Shown: piece by piece, positions 18,326 through 25,406 of the stretch
Layout: every line of letters begins with the position of its first letter
How positions within the stretch are numbered: position 1 is the stretch's first letter
From: Actinomadura litoris
Lineage (GTDB): Bacteria; Actinomycetota; Actinomycetes; Streptosporangiales; Streptosporangiaceae
Assembly: GCF_009733595.1 (NCBI RefSeq)
Contig: NZ_WOFH01000001.1
Span: 913,242 to 977,241 of the forward strand
DNA length: 64,000 nucleotides
Direction of reading: 5' to 3'
The notes under the pieces: model-generated
Told to the model about the DNA's origin: nothing
Databases searched by the model: none
What the model saw: only the letters and a program-made list of their open reading frames with translations
Translations under genes and position numbers: made by a program

Positions 18326-19828
18326 ATGAGGAAGATCTTGAGGAGGATCGGCGTGCCGGCGGCCGTGTGCGCGGTCGTCGCGGGCGGCGTCGCGGCCGTG
18401 CCGGGGGCCGCCGACGCGGGCGTCCGCGACGACTGCGTCGCGGTGCCGGGCGCCGAGTGCGGAACGCTGCGGGTGCCGCTGGTGCGGTCGCGTCCCGAGC
18501 TGGGACGGACGACCGTCGCCTACGCGGTGATCCGGCATCGCGACACGTCCCGTCCGGCGAAGGGGACCTTCACCGTCAACCCGGGCGGGCCCGGCGACTC
18601 CGCCCTCGCCTACGCCCCGATGTACGCCCAGGCGTTCGCGGGCCTGCTGCGCGACCACGACCTGCTGCTGGTCGAGCCGCGCGGGGTCGGCCGCTCCGAC
18701 TCGCTCGACTGCGGCTTCGGCGGGATGCCCGCGACCCGCGACGGGTTCGTCCGCGCGATCGGCGCCTGCGGGACGGCCCTCGGAGCGCGCGCCGACGGCT
18801 ACACCTCCGCCGAGACCGCCGACGACATCGACGCCGTCCGGGCGAGGCTGGGCGTCGACCGGCTGGACCTGCTCGGCGAGTCCTACGGCACCTACCTGAT
18901 GACGGTCTACGCCCAGCGGCACTCGAAGCGGGTGCGGTCGATCGTGCTGTCCAGCGCGTATCCGATCGGCTTCGACATGTGGGCGCGTCCCAACGCCCGC
19001 GCCGCGCGCCGCACGATCGGCCTGCTGTGCGAGCGGAGCGGCGGCGCCTGCGACGGGCGCGCCGTCCTGCGCGACATCGACCGGCTCTCGGACCGGCTGG
19101 CCGAGCGGCCCGTCCCCTACACGACGCCGGACGGCGCACGGCGCGTCGTCGATGACACCGCGCTGGCCGCGATCGTCTACAGCGGCGGGACGGAGGGCTC
19201 CGCCGAGACGATCGGGAACCTCCCGTACGCGGTCGGAGCGGCGCTGCGCGGCGACAACGCCCCGCTGGTCGAGGCCGCCCGCGAGGCCGAGCCGATGAGC
19301 GGATCGTCCGCGCGCCGCGCCCCGGGCGCGGAGGAGGAGAGGTTCAACACGGCGCACGCCGCGGCCGTGATGTGCAACGACTACCCGACGCTGTGGGACC
19401 GCGCCGCGCCGGTCGGGACCCGCCTGCGGCAGTACGCGGCCGGACGCGCCGCCCTGCCGGACGAGGAGTTCTGGCCGTTCGGCAAGACGGCCTGGACGAG
19501 CGCGATCGAGGACCGGGGGAACACCTGCGTCCGCTGGCCCGGCCGGACGCCCGCCACCCGGCCCGTGCGCGGCCGGCTGCCCGACGTCCCGGTCCTGGTC
19601 GTGTCGGGCGACCTGGACCCCAACACCCCGACCGAGGAGGGACGGCTCGCCGCGCGCCAGTTCCGCCGCGCGTCCGTCCTGGAGGTGCCGAACACCGGTC
19701 ACGTCGCCGAGGGGGAGCCGACCGGCTGTGTCGCCGGTATCGAATCCGCCTTCCTGCGCGACCTGGAGGTCGGCGACACGGCGTGCCTGGCGAAGATCCC
19801 GCCCGTCGAGGTGCGGACCGCCGCCTGA
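18326..19828 (+). CDS. secreted alpha/beta hydrolase, tripeptidyl-aminopeptidase-like (S33)
   Basis: A 500-residue exported serine hydrolase. ATG 18326 (MRKILRR) gives a typical Sec signal peptide ending near ADA (about residue 31); longer frames add a non-signal leader. The mature enzyme has the oxyanion region NPGGPGDS, the nucleophile elbow GESYGTYL, the acid GDLDPNTP and the late histidine NTGHVAEG, the pattern of the TAP-like family that removes N-terminal peptides outside the cell. Paired cysteines (DDCVAVPGAEC; CGTALG) suggest disulfides. It is convergent with the next hydrolase across a strong bidirectional terminator. Confidence 0.9.
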   Translation: MRKILRRIGVPAAVCAVVAGGVAAVPGAADAGVRDDCVAVPGAECGTLRVPLVRSRPELGRTTVAYAVIRHRDTSRPAKGTFTVNPGGPGDSALAYAPMYAQAFAGLLRDHDLLLVEPRGVGRSDSLDCGFGGMPATRDGFVRAIGACGTALGARADGYTSAETADDIDAVRARLGVDRLDLLGESYGTYLMTVYAQRHSKRVRSIVLSSAYPIGFDMWARPNARAARRTIGLLCERSGGACDGRAVLRDIDRLSDRLAERPVPYTTPDGARRVVDDTALAAIVYSGGTEGSAETIGNLPYAVGAALRGDNAPLVEAAREAEPMSGSSARRAPGAEEERFNTAHAAAVMCNDYPTLWDRAAPVGTRLRQYAAGRAALPDEEFWPFGKTAWTSAIEDRGNTCVRWPGRTPATRPVRGRLPDVPVLVVSGDLDPNTPTEEGRLAARQFRRASVLEVPNTGHVAEGEPTGCVAGIESAFLRDLEVGDTACLAKIPPVEVRTAA

Positions 19829-19835
19829 CCCCGGT

Positions 19836-19870
19836 GCCGGGCCGGCGGGACCTGTTCCCGCCGGCCCGGC
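19836..19870. terminator. bidirectional terminator
   Basis: A perfect 15-base stem (GCCGGGCCGGCGGGA with TCCCGCCGGCCCGGC), loop CCTGT, in the 46-base gap between two convergent hydrolase genes. It should serve both. Confidence 0.85.
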
Positions 19871-19874
19871 GGCG

Positions 19875-20699
19875 TCAGCTCTTGAGGAACTCCAGCAGGT
19901 CGGAGTTGAACCGCTCCTTGTCGCCGGGCACCATCCCGATGCCGTGCGAGCCGCCCTCGTACACCTTCAGGGTCGCGTCGGAGATCAGCTCCGCCGCCTT
20001 GCGGCCGGTGGCCTCCAGCGGGACGATCCGATCGTCGTCGCCGTGCACCACCAGCGTCGGGACGTCGAACCTGCGCAGATCGTCATGGAAGTCGGTCCGC
20101 GCGAAGGCGTCCACGCACTTCAGGCCCGCCTGGAGGTTCTCGTGCATGGCCATGAACCAGAAGGCGTCACGGTTGCCCTGCGTCGCCTTGCCGCCGGGAT
20201 CGGCGCTGAAGAACGCCTCCGAGGCGTCTCGCCAGTATTGCGAGCGCTCGCTGAGGAGACCCTTCTTGATCTCCTCGAACGCCTGCGCGGGGACGCCCTC
20301 GGGGTTGTCGGGCCCCTGGAGCATCAGCGGCGTGATCGCCGACAGCAGCACCGCCTGGCGGACGCGGCCGGTGCCGTGCCGCCCGACGTACCGGGCGAGT
20401 TCGCCACCGCCCATCGAGTGCCCGACGAGCGTGACGTCGCGCAGGTCGAGGGTTTCGAGCAGGGCGGAGAGGTCGTTGGCGAACGTGTCGAAGTCGTAGC
20501 CGTCGAACGGCTGACTCGACCGGCCGTGCCCCCTCCGGTCGTGGGCGACGCCGCGGAACCCGTTCTCGGCCACGTGCCGCATCTGGTCGTCCCAGGCGTC
20601 GGAGTTCAGCGGCCACCCGTGGATGAACACCACGGGGCGCCCCGTCCCCCAGTCCTTGTAGTAGATCTGTTCGTCATCGTGCGTTCTCACATAGCCCAT
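19875..20699 (-). CDS. alpha/beta hydrolase, non-heme chloroperoxidase-like
   Basis: A 274-residue cytoplasmic enzyme, the normal length for the bacterial cofactor-free haloperoxidase/esterase family. Motifs are FIHGWPLNSDAWD, HDRRGHGRSSQP, the nucleophile elbow GHSMGGGE, VVHGDDDRIVPLE with the acid, and GGSHGIGM with the catalytic His. Such proteins are mainly esterases or lactonases, and their perhydrolase activity gives the haloperoxidase name. ATG 20699 has no strong ribosome site. Confidence 0.88.
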   Translation of the reverse strand: MGYVRTHDDEQIYYKDWGTGRPVVFIHGWPLNSDAWDDQMRHVAENGFRGVAHDRRGHGRSSQPFDGYDFDTFANDLSALLETLDLRDVTLVGHSMGGGELARYVGRHGTGRVRQAVLLSAITPLMLQGPDNPEGVPAQAFEEIKKGLLSERSQYWRDASEAFFSADPGGKATQGNRDAFWFMAMHENLQAGLKCVDAFARTDFHDDLRRFDVPTLVVHGDDDRIVPLEATGRKAAELISDATLKVYEGGSHGIGMVPGDKERFNSDLLEFLKS

Positions 20700-20739
20700 G
20701 GCGGTGCGGTACCCACGCTGAACAGCGAAAACATAGGAG

Positions 20740-20766
20740 GGCCCCGGCGCGGGCCGCGCCGGGGCC
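20740..20766 (-). terminator. hairpin terminator of the GNAT gene
   Basis: A perfect 11-base stem (GGCCCCGGCGC with GCGCCGGGGCC), loop GGGCC, starting 6 bases beyond the stop of the leftward acetyltransferase gene. Confidence 0.75.
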
Positions 20767-20772
20767 GGGCGG

Positions 20773-21381
20773 TCAGGTGGTGTACCGGACGGTCTCGGCG
20801 TCGCCGTCCACGTCGCCGTCCACGTCGCCTTCCACACGGCGCAGTCCCGCGTTCTCCAGCACGCGGACCGACGCCGGGTTGGACGTCTCGGCCGACGCCG
20901 TGACCCTGTCCACGCCGGGCGCGGTCAGGGCGAACGCGACGAGGGCGCGGGCCGCCTCGGTGGCGTAGCCGCGGCCCCGCCGGGACGGGACGACGCCGTA
21001 GCCGAACTCGACGGCGCCTCCGGCGGGCGGCCAGAAGAGCCCGGCGGAGCCGACGACGAGGCCGGTCGCGCGTTCGACGATCTGGCGCTGGCCGTACTCG
21101 CCGAACGCGGACGGCGTCTCGGCGACGAGGCCCGCTATGACGCGGTCGCCGTCGGCGGGGAAGTCGCCGGCCCAGTGGGCGAGCCGGGCGCCGCCGGTGA
21201 CGGCGGACACCTCTTCGGACGTCCACGCGCGCAGCGCGAGCCGGGCGGTGCACAGTTCGATGGTGGTCAGGCCCGGAAAGGGCTGGTCTGGAAAGGGCTG
21301 GTCTGGAACGGACAAGCGAAGCTCCTGGTCGTATCGGACGACCGGGCCGCGCTCAGTCCCGCGCGGCCCGGGTGAGGGCAT
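20773..21381 (-). CDS. GNAT family N-acetyltransferase (RimJ-like)
   Basis: A protein of up to 202 residues with GNAT features: TARLALRAW at the start of the domain, GLVVGSAGLFWP, VEFGYGVVPSRRGRGYATEAARALV (acetyl-CoA pyrophosphate loop) and NPASVRVLENAGL. It should acetylate a protein N-terminus or a small amine. The start is uncertain. ATG 21381 adds a 40-residue leader containing an imperfect PFPDQ repeat made by a 15-base tandem duplication (21275-21304). The C-terminus carries VDGDVDGD from a 12-base tandem repeat (20800-20835). Both look recent. Confidence 0.85.
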   Translation of the reverse strand: MPSPGPRGTERGPVVRYDQELRLSVPDQPFPDQPFPGLTTIELCTARLALRAWTSEEVSAVTGGARLAHWAGDFPADGDRVIAGLVAETPSAFGEYGQRQIVERATGLVVGSAGLFWPPAGGAVEFGYGVVPSRRGRGYATEAARALVAFALTAPGVDRVTASAETSNPASVRVLENAGLRRVEGDVDGDVDGDAETVRYTT

Positions 21382-21455
21382 GCCGACGAAGCCCGGCGCG
21401 GGCCATATTCATCAACCCCCTCGTCCCAGGAGCGGACAGCGACCAGGAGACTGTG

Positions 21456-22223
21456 TCACGGCTTGGGGATGTACGGCGGAGCCACGCCCCAGTCCCAGTG
21501 CGGCATCGGGGCCTGGAGCGGCGGCCTGGCGTCGGGTTGGGAGTTCTCGACGGCGATCCGCGTGCCCCACTCGATGTAGCCGGTGAACGCGGCGCGGAAC
21601 TCGGGGTCGGAGGGCAGGCCGACCTCGTCCGCGGCGTCCATGAGCAGGCTCACCCAGCGGCGCCGCTGCGGCTCGGTGATGGCCCGGCCGAGGTGCTGCC
21701 GCACCATGTGGGCGTAGCCGCCGCGCTCACCGCTGTAGCGCTCGGGACCGCGGAAGACCTCGGCCAGCCACAGCGCGACGTAGTGCGGATGCCCGGCGTC
21801 CATGTGGGCGAACAGCGGGCCGATCACGTCGTCCTCGACGACCCGCGCGTAGAAGACCTCGGTGAGCCGCTCGAACGCCTCGGCGCCGCCCGCCCACTCG
21901 TACAGGGTCGGGACGGACGAGCCGGTGCCGCGCACACCCGTCCGCTCGTAGTGCCGCATCTCCTCGATCCGCTTCACGTAGGGCTTGATCGCGGAGAAGA
22001 ACGCGGGGAAGTGCTCGCCGCCGCGGAAGCCCTCCATGTGGTCCTCGGCGGACGTCCAGCGGATGCGCAGGACGTAGGACGCGGGCTCGTCGACGCACCG
22101 CGACAGCTCGTAGTCCACGCACTGCGGCGCGGCCGACAGCTCGACGGCGGCCTCGGCGTAGGCGGCCTCGAACGCCTCCGCCTCCCCGGGGTCGATCCGG
22201 TAGCGGACATATTCGACGATCAT
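21456..22223 (-). CDS. ABM monooxygenase domain fused to group II truncated hemoglobin
   Basis: A 255-residue chimera. Residues 1-95 are an antibiotic-biosynthesis-monooxygenase (ABM) ferredoxin-like domain (VEYVRYRIDPGEAEAFEAAY; FPAFFSAIKPYV). Residues about 106-230 are a type II 2/2 globin. They include Tyr 125 (B10, FYARV), His 177 (probable proximal F8, MVRQH) and Trp 190 (G8), followed by a proline/aromatic tail. ATG 22223 follows AGGGGGAG. A chimera of this type has been described from Streptomyces avermitilis. The globin could supply or remove O2 or NO, or deliver electrons, for oxidation of an aromatic substrate by the ABM part. It lies downstream of the copper genes, behind its own promoter region. 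Confidence 0.9.
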   Translation of the reverse strand: MIVEYVRYRIDPGEAEAFEAAYAEAAVELSAAPQCVDYELSRCVDEPASYVLRIRWTSAEDHMEGFRGGEHFPAFFSAIKPYVKRIEEMRHYERTGVRGTGSSVPTLYEWAGGAEAFERLTEVFYARVVEDDVIGPLFAHMDAGHPHYVALWLAEVFRGPERYSGERGGYAHMVRQHLGRAITEPQRRRWVSLLMDAADEVGLPSDPEFRAAFTGYIEWGTRIAVENSQPDARPPLQAPMPHWDWGVAPPYIPKP

Positions 22224-22241
22224 CGCGGCTCCCCCTGGCGT

Positions 22242-22296
22242 CCGGTCGGGTGACCAACGTAGCGTAATGGACGTAACGGTGTAATCACCCGACCGG
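22242..22296 (-). promoter_or_regulatory. 12-base inverted repeat flanking the globin-ABM promoter region
   Basis: CCGGTCGGGTGA (22242-22253) pairs perfectly with TCACCCGACCGG (22285-22296). The 31-base interior is AT-richer and, on the minus strand, repeats GTTACG and ATTACG. It lies 19 bases upstream of the globin-ABM start and 14 bases after the copC stop. It could end copC transcripts or hold an operator. Confidence 0.5.
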
Positions 22297-22309
22297 AGGC
22301 CCGGGTAGG

Positions 22310-22816
22310 TCACCCCCGGGCGCGCCTGGCCCAGACGACGCCGCCGCCCGCGAGCGCGACCAGCAGCGCGCCGAGCCCGATCCACAGCCAGCCGAACGAG
22401 CCGCCCGAGCCGTCCTCGGGCTCCGGCGTCGCCACCCCGGCGGCCGAGACGCCGCCGCCCGCGCCCTGCACCGTGAACCTGAACGTGCCCGTGACGGGGT
22501 GGCCGTCCGACGCGACGACGCGCCACCCGACCGTGTACCGCCCGCCCGGCAGGCTCTCGGTGACCGGCACGGTGACCGTGTTGTCGACCGCCTCCGCCTT
22601 GCCCGCCGCGTGCCGCGTGCCCGCGCCGTCGGTCAGCACGATCTGCGGCACCATCACCGGGTCGGCGTAGGTCAGGACGATCTTGGACGGCGCGGCCCCG
22701 GTCGAGTTCGGCGCCGGGGTCGCCGACCTCAGCGTCGTGTGCGCCGACGCCGGGGCGGCGCCGAGCGCCGTCACCAGCCCGGCGGCGGCCGCCGCCGCCG
22801 CGACCCGCGCGATCAT
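22310..22816 (-). CDS. copC: CopC-domain copper-binding protein with C-terminal membrane anchor
   Basis: A 168-residue exported protein. The signal peptide ends at ASA, so the mature protein starts with His (HTTLRSATPAPNS), the classic N-terminal copper ligand. The CopC beta-sandwich shows VLTYADPVMVPQIVL and VVASDGHPVTGTFRFTV, whose DGHPV motif supplies further copper ligands. A Gly/Pro linker leads to a C-terminal TM helix (FGWLWIGLGALLVALAGG) and a basic stop signal. It begins inside ycnI with an ATGA overlap. Together they should bind copper outside the membrane for uptake or resistance. Confidence 0.92.
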   Translation of the reverse strand: MIARVAAAAAAAGLVTALGAAPASAHTTLRSATPAPNSTGAAPSKIVLTYADPVMVPQIVLTDGAGTRHAAGKAEAVDNTVTVPVTESLPGGRYTVGWRVVASDGHPVTGTFRFTVQGAGGGVSAAGVATPEPEDGSGGSFGWLWIGLGALLVALAGGGVVWARRARG

Positions 22817-23547
22817 GCCCGGCTCCGCGCGCGGGACAGGCCGTACCCGCCGACGCCGAGCCCGATCACGCCGACCGCGACGCCGATGCCGCCGAGCACC
22901 CGCGCGGTGCCGTCGCTCGCGTCCTCCTCGGCGGGCGCCGCGGCGGCGGGCTTCACCTGGGCGGTCGGCCCGGTCGCGGCGGCCTGCGCGGCGCCCTTCG
23001 GCGTCAGCTTCAACTCCGGCGCCGGGTGCTCGGGCTCGTTCTGCCCGTCGCCCGGGTCCTGGTCCCACTTGACGACCTCGCCGCCCGTGTAGGTCTGCTC
23101 GGCCTTGAAGAGCATCCGGGTGGCGTTCGAGGGCAGCGGGCCCATCGACACGTCGAACTCCTGGAACTGCCCGGCGTCGATCTTGCCGCCGCTCCAGGTG
23201 ATCCGCGAGACGGCCTCGGTGAGCTTGGACCCCTCCATCTCCACGGGGGTCTTGAGCTTGGACTTCTCCACCTTCACCGTCCAGCCGGGGACGGGTCGGA
23301 CCGACACGAACGCGACCGGCGTGTCGGTCGGCAGGTCCACCTGGACCTTGGTGGTCGAGGCGTCGTCGCGCTCGTTCGGCACCCGGAAGGAGACCTTGGT
23401 GAACCCGCCCTGCTCGGCGGTCCCGGGGTTCACGGTGACATGGGCGGACGCGGCGGTGGCGAGCCCGAAGACCGACAGCGCGGCCAGGGCGCCGACCGTC
23501 GACAGGCGGCGGGCTGAGACGGTGGGCAGAGCGAAGACAGCAGGCAT
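22813..23547 (-). CDS. ycnI: YcnI family (DUF1775) copper-associated protein
   Basis: A 244-residue exported and membrane-anchored protein. The signal peptide ends in ASAHVTVNP, placing His at the mature N-terminus, the copper ligand in characterised YcnI proteins. The DUF1775 core includes SFRVPNERDDASTTKVQVDLP and a conserved tryptophan region (PVPGWTVKVEKSKL). An Ala/Pro-rich linker and one C-terminal TM helix follow. It is upstream of and overlaps copC by 4 bases, an association seen in many actinobacteria. Confidence 0.92.
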   Translation of the reverse strand: MPAVFALPTVSARRLSTVGALAALSVFGLATAASAHVTVNPGTAEQGGFTKVSFRVPNERDDASTTKVQVDLPTDTPVAFVSVRPVPGWTVKVEKSKLKTPVEMEGSKLTEAVSRITWSGGKIDAGQFQEFDVSMGPLPSNATRMLFKAEQTYTGGEVVKWDQDPGDGQNEPEHPAPELKLTPKGAAQAAATGPTAQVKPAAAAPAEEDASDGTARVLGGIGVAVGVIGLGVGGYGLSRARSRA

Positions 23548-23580
23548 GGTCGTTTTCCGTTCGAGACGCAGGTGAAAGAG

Positions 23581-23601
23581 CCGGACGCGCGCCGCGTCCG
23601 G
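23581..23601 (-). terminator. short hairpin between membrane protein gene and ycnI
   Basis: A perfect 9-base stem (CCGGACGCG with CGCGTCCGG), loop CGC, in the 67-base gap upstream of ycnI. It may partly terminate transcripts of the upstream gene or process the operon mRNA. Confidence 0.5.
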
Positions 23602-23614
23602 TGGCGTGTGGCGC

Positions 23615-24184
23615 TCAGCCCCAGGCGAGCGCCCTCGAACGGTCCGGCGGCCCGCGCCGGAAGACCTGGTGCCGCAGCACCTCGCCGATCGACGCGACGG
23701 CGTCCGCCGCCACGACCCTGATACGGACGACCGGCGCGACCGGTTCGACCACGAGCAGCCTCGGCAGCGGGACCGGCCGCTCGGCCAGCCGCCGCGCCAG
23801 CGACCACGCCGCCCGCTCGCCCCGCCGCAGCCACAGCGCCGCGAGGACGGCGGCGGCGACGTGCGCGAGCGTCATCGACACACCCGACCCGCGCGCCGCC
23901 GGATGCGCATCCGAGGCGTGGTGGATCATGGGCTGGGTCGCGGCGCCGAACAGCGTGTGCAGCGCGAACTGCCCGCCGAGGAGCCCGCCCAGGAGCGTCG
24001 CGAGCGACCGCTCATGCCCGGCGAGGGTCAGCGATACACCCAATACAGCGGCGAACCCGGTCAGCACCGCCCACGCGGGCACCACGTCCCGGGACGAGAG
24101 GGAGTGCCCCACCGCCGCCAGCGTCACGCAGACGGTGGCGAACACCGTCGAGCGCGCCGTGCGGAGCAGTGGTTGCGGGAGCAC
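23615..24184 (-). CDS. polytopic membrane protein of the YcnI/CopC locus
   Basis: A 189-residue membrane protein with about four hydrophobic segments in its first 120 residues (VFATVCVTLAAVG; AWAVLTGFAAVLGVSLTLAG; LATLLGGLLGGQFALHTLF; TLAHVAAAVLAALWL) and a basic cytoplasmic tail. A histidine-bearing loop, MIHHASDAH, joins TM3 and TM4 and could bind copper. Unnamed membrane proteins of this size often accompany ycnI and copC in actinomycetes. It is the first gene of the leftward group. Function unknown; copper handling is inferred from context. Confidence 0.75.
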   Translation of the reverse strand: MLPQPLLRTARSTVFATVCVTLAAVGHSLSSRDVVPAWAVLTGFAAVLGVSLTLAGHERSLATLLGGLLGGQFALHTLFGAATQPMIHHASDAHPAARGSGVSMTLAHVAAAVLAALWLRRGERAAWSLARRLAERPVPLPRLLVVEPVAPVVRIRVVAADAVASIGEVLRHQVFRRGPPDRSRALAWG

Positions 24185-24311
24185 CGACCCATCGTCCCAC
24201 CCGCGGCGCCGGATGTGGAGGCGCCCTTTGGAAGAAGCCGGGACACGCCCAACATCTGGGGCCCACCAAAGTCCGCTCGCCTACATGTAGGGTTTGAGGC
24301 CCGTGCTGGAC

Positions 24312-24337
24312 CGCCCCCGCCGCATTCGGCGGGGGCG
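24312..24337. terminator. perfect GC hairpin in a divergent intergenic region
   Basis: An 11-base perfect stem (CGCCCCCGCCG with CGGCGGGGGCG) and loop CATT. It lies in the 219-base divergent gap, upstream of genes on both sides, so it is not an ordinary 3' terminator of either. It may end a short unannotated transcript or act as a leader hairpin of the small gene at 24404. Confidence 0.5.
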
Positions 24338-24403
24338 ATGTGTTCAGAACTTTCCAGGCAGGGCATCCGTTGAACGGACAAGGCCAGGCCGAGGAGGCTG
24401 AAC

Positions 24404-24556
24404 GTGGCATCTGCCATCGACCGCATCAGACGATTCATCAACAGCCCCCAGGGACGCAAGGCGCGCGCACGAGCCGAACGCGCCGCGAGGGACCCGCGCA
24501 CGCAGGCGAAGGTGCGCGGCCTCCTCGCACGGGTGCGCGGCGGCCGCCGCCACTGA
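24404..24556 (+). CDS. 50-residue basic protein, unknown function
   Basis: A small ORF starting GTG 24404 with a strong GAGGAGG site 6 bases upstream. It reads VASAIDRIRRFINSPQGRKA, then RARAERAARDPRTQAKVRG and LLARVRGGRRH. It is highly basic and predicted as two amphipathic helices. A 13-base terminator hairpin begins 7 bases after the stop. Ribosome site, clean codon use and terminator support a real gene. I recognise the pattern as like unnamed short proteins in other actinomycetes but cannot give a function. Nucleic-acid binding is possible from charge alone. Confidence 0.7.
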   Translation: MASAIDRIRRFINSPQGRKARARAERAARDPRTQAKVRGLLARVRGGRRH

Positions 24557-24563
24557 CCACTCC

Positions 24564-24592
24564 GGAGCCCGGCCCCGACGGGGCCGGGCTCC
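24564..24592 (+). terminator. terminator of the small basic-protein gene
   Basis: A perfect 13-base stem (GGAGCCCGGCCCC with GGGGCCGGGCTCC), loop GAC, directly after the stop. Confidence 0.85.
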
Positions 24593-24622
24593 GCCGCGTC
24601 CGGGGGTGCGAGTTAGACGTAC

Positions 24623-24639
24623 CTGCAAGTCATTTGCAA
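24623..24639 (+). promoter_or_regulatory. Nur-box-like site upstream of superoxide dismutase
   Basis: CTGCAA-GTCAT-TTGCAA matches the described Streptomyces Nur (nickel-responsive Fur family) box TTGCAA-N5-TTGCAA at 11 of the 12 fixed positions. It ends 10 bases before the sod ATG. In Streptomyces coelicolor, Nur with nickel represses the iron-type SOD gene at such a site. The same control is inferred here. Confidence 0.7.
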
Positions 24640-24649
24640 TAGTGGCGGT

Positions 24650-25249
24650 ATGGCTGACTACACGCTTCCCGACCTTCCCTACGACTACGCGGCCCTGGAA
24701 CCGGCGATCACCGGCGAGATCCTGGAGCTGCACCACTCCAAGCACCACGCCGCCTACGTCAAGGGCGCCAACGACACGCTGGAGAAGCTCGCCGAGGCAC
24801 GCGACAAGGAGCAGTACGGCGGCCTGGTCGGCCTGGAGAAGACGTTCGCGTTCAACCTGTCCGGGCACGTCCTGCACTCGATCTTCTGGGACAACCTCTC
24901 CCCGGACGGCGGCGACCGCCCCGACGGCGAGCTGGCCGCCGCGATCGACGAGCACTTCGGCTCGTTCGAGGCGTTCCAGAAGCAGCTGTCGAGCGCCACG
25001 TCCCTGGTGCAGGGCTCGGGCTGGGGCATCCTCGCCTGGGAGCCCCTCAGCCGCCGCCTGGTCGTCGAGCAGGTCTACGACCACCACGGCAACGTCGGCC
25101 TGAACACCACCCCGCTGCTGGTCTTCGACGCCTGGGAGCACGCCTACTACCTCCAGTACCGCAACGTGCGCCCCGACTACGTCCAGAAGCTCTGGTCCCT
25201 CGTCAACTGGACCGACGTCAAGACCCGATTCGACAACGCCCGCGCCTGA
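24650..25249 (+). CDS. sodF: superoxide dismutase, Fe/Mn family
   Basis: A 199-residue cytoplasmic enzyme converting superoxide to O2 and H2O2. The metal ligands are His 28 (LELHHSKHH), His 76 (HVLHSIFW), Asp 160 and His 164 (FDAWEHAYY). The length is normal. No strong ribosome site precedes ATG 24650, and the operator-like site lies so close that a leaderless or very short 5' end is likely. The Nur-type site argues for the iron enzyme that Streptomyces makes when nickel is scarce; the metal itself cannot be read with certainty. A 16-base inverted repeat follows the gene. Confidence 0.93.
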   Translation: MADYTLPDLPYDYAALEPAITGEILELHHSKHHAAYVKGANDTLEKLAEARDKEQYGGLVGLEKTFAFNLSGHVLHSIFWDNLSPDGGDRPDGELAAAIDEHFGSFEAFQKQLSSATSLVQGSGWGILAWEPLSRRLVVEQVYDHHGNVGLNTTPLLVFDAWEHAYYLQYRNVRPDYVQKLWSLVNWTDVKTRFDNARA

Positions 25250-25260
25250 CCCCCGAAGAC

Positions 25261-25324
25261 CACGGCGCCCTCTAGGCCGGGATCGTGCTCAGAACCTTTC
25301 CCTCGCGTCCTAGAGGGCGCCGTG
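25261..25324. terminator. 16-base inverted repeat between convergent genes
   Basis: CACGGCGCCCTCTAGG (25261-25276) pairs perfectly with CCTAGAGGGCGCCGTG (25309-25324) across a 32-base loop. It begins 11 bases after the sod stop, so it can end sod transcripts and also those coming leftward from the convergent gene. Confidence 0.65.
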
Positions 25325-25395
25325 CCCTTTTCTCCACGCCCACTGTCGGCGTTGTGCCTTTCCCCGCGCCCCTTGTAGGCGTCGCGCCTTTCCCC
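25316..25395. repeat. degenerate tandem repeat, about 30-base period
   Basis: Three related units start at 25316 (GGCGCCGTGCCCTTTTCTCC), 25348 (GGCGTTGTGCCTTTCCCC) and 25378 (GGCGTCGCGCCTTTCCCC). A fainter copy may lie inside the preceding hairpin loop. The array fills the gap up to the next stop codon and contains no gene. Confidence 0.6.
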
Positions 25396-25406
25396 CGGTC
25401 GCCGGG

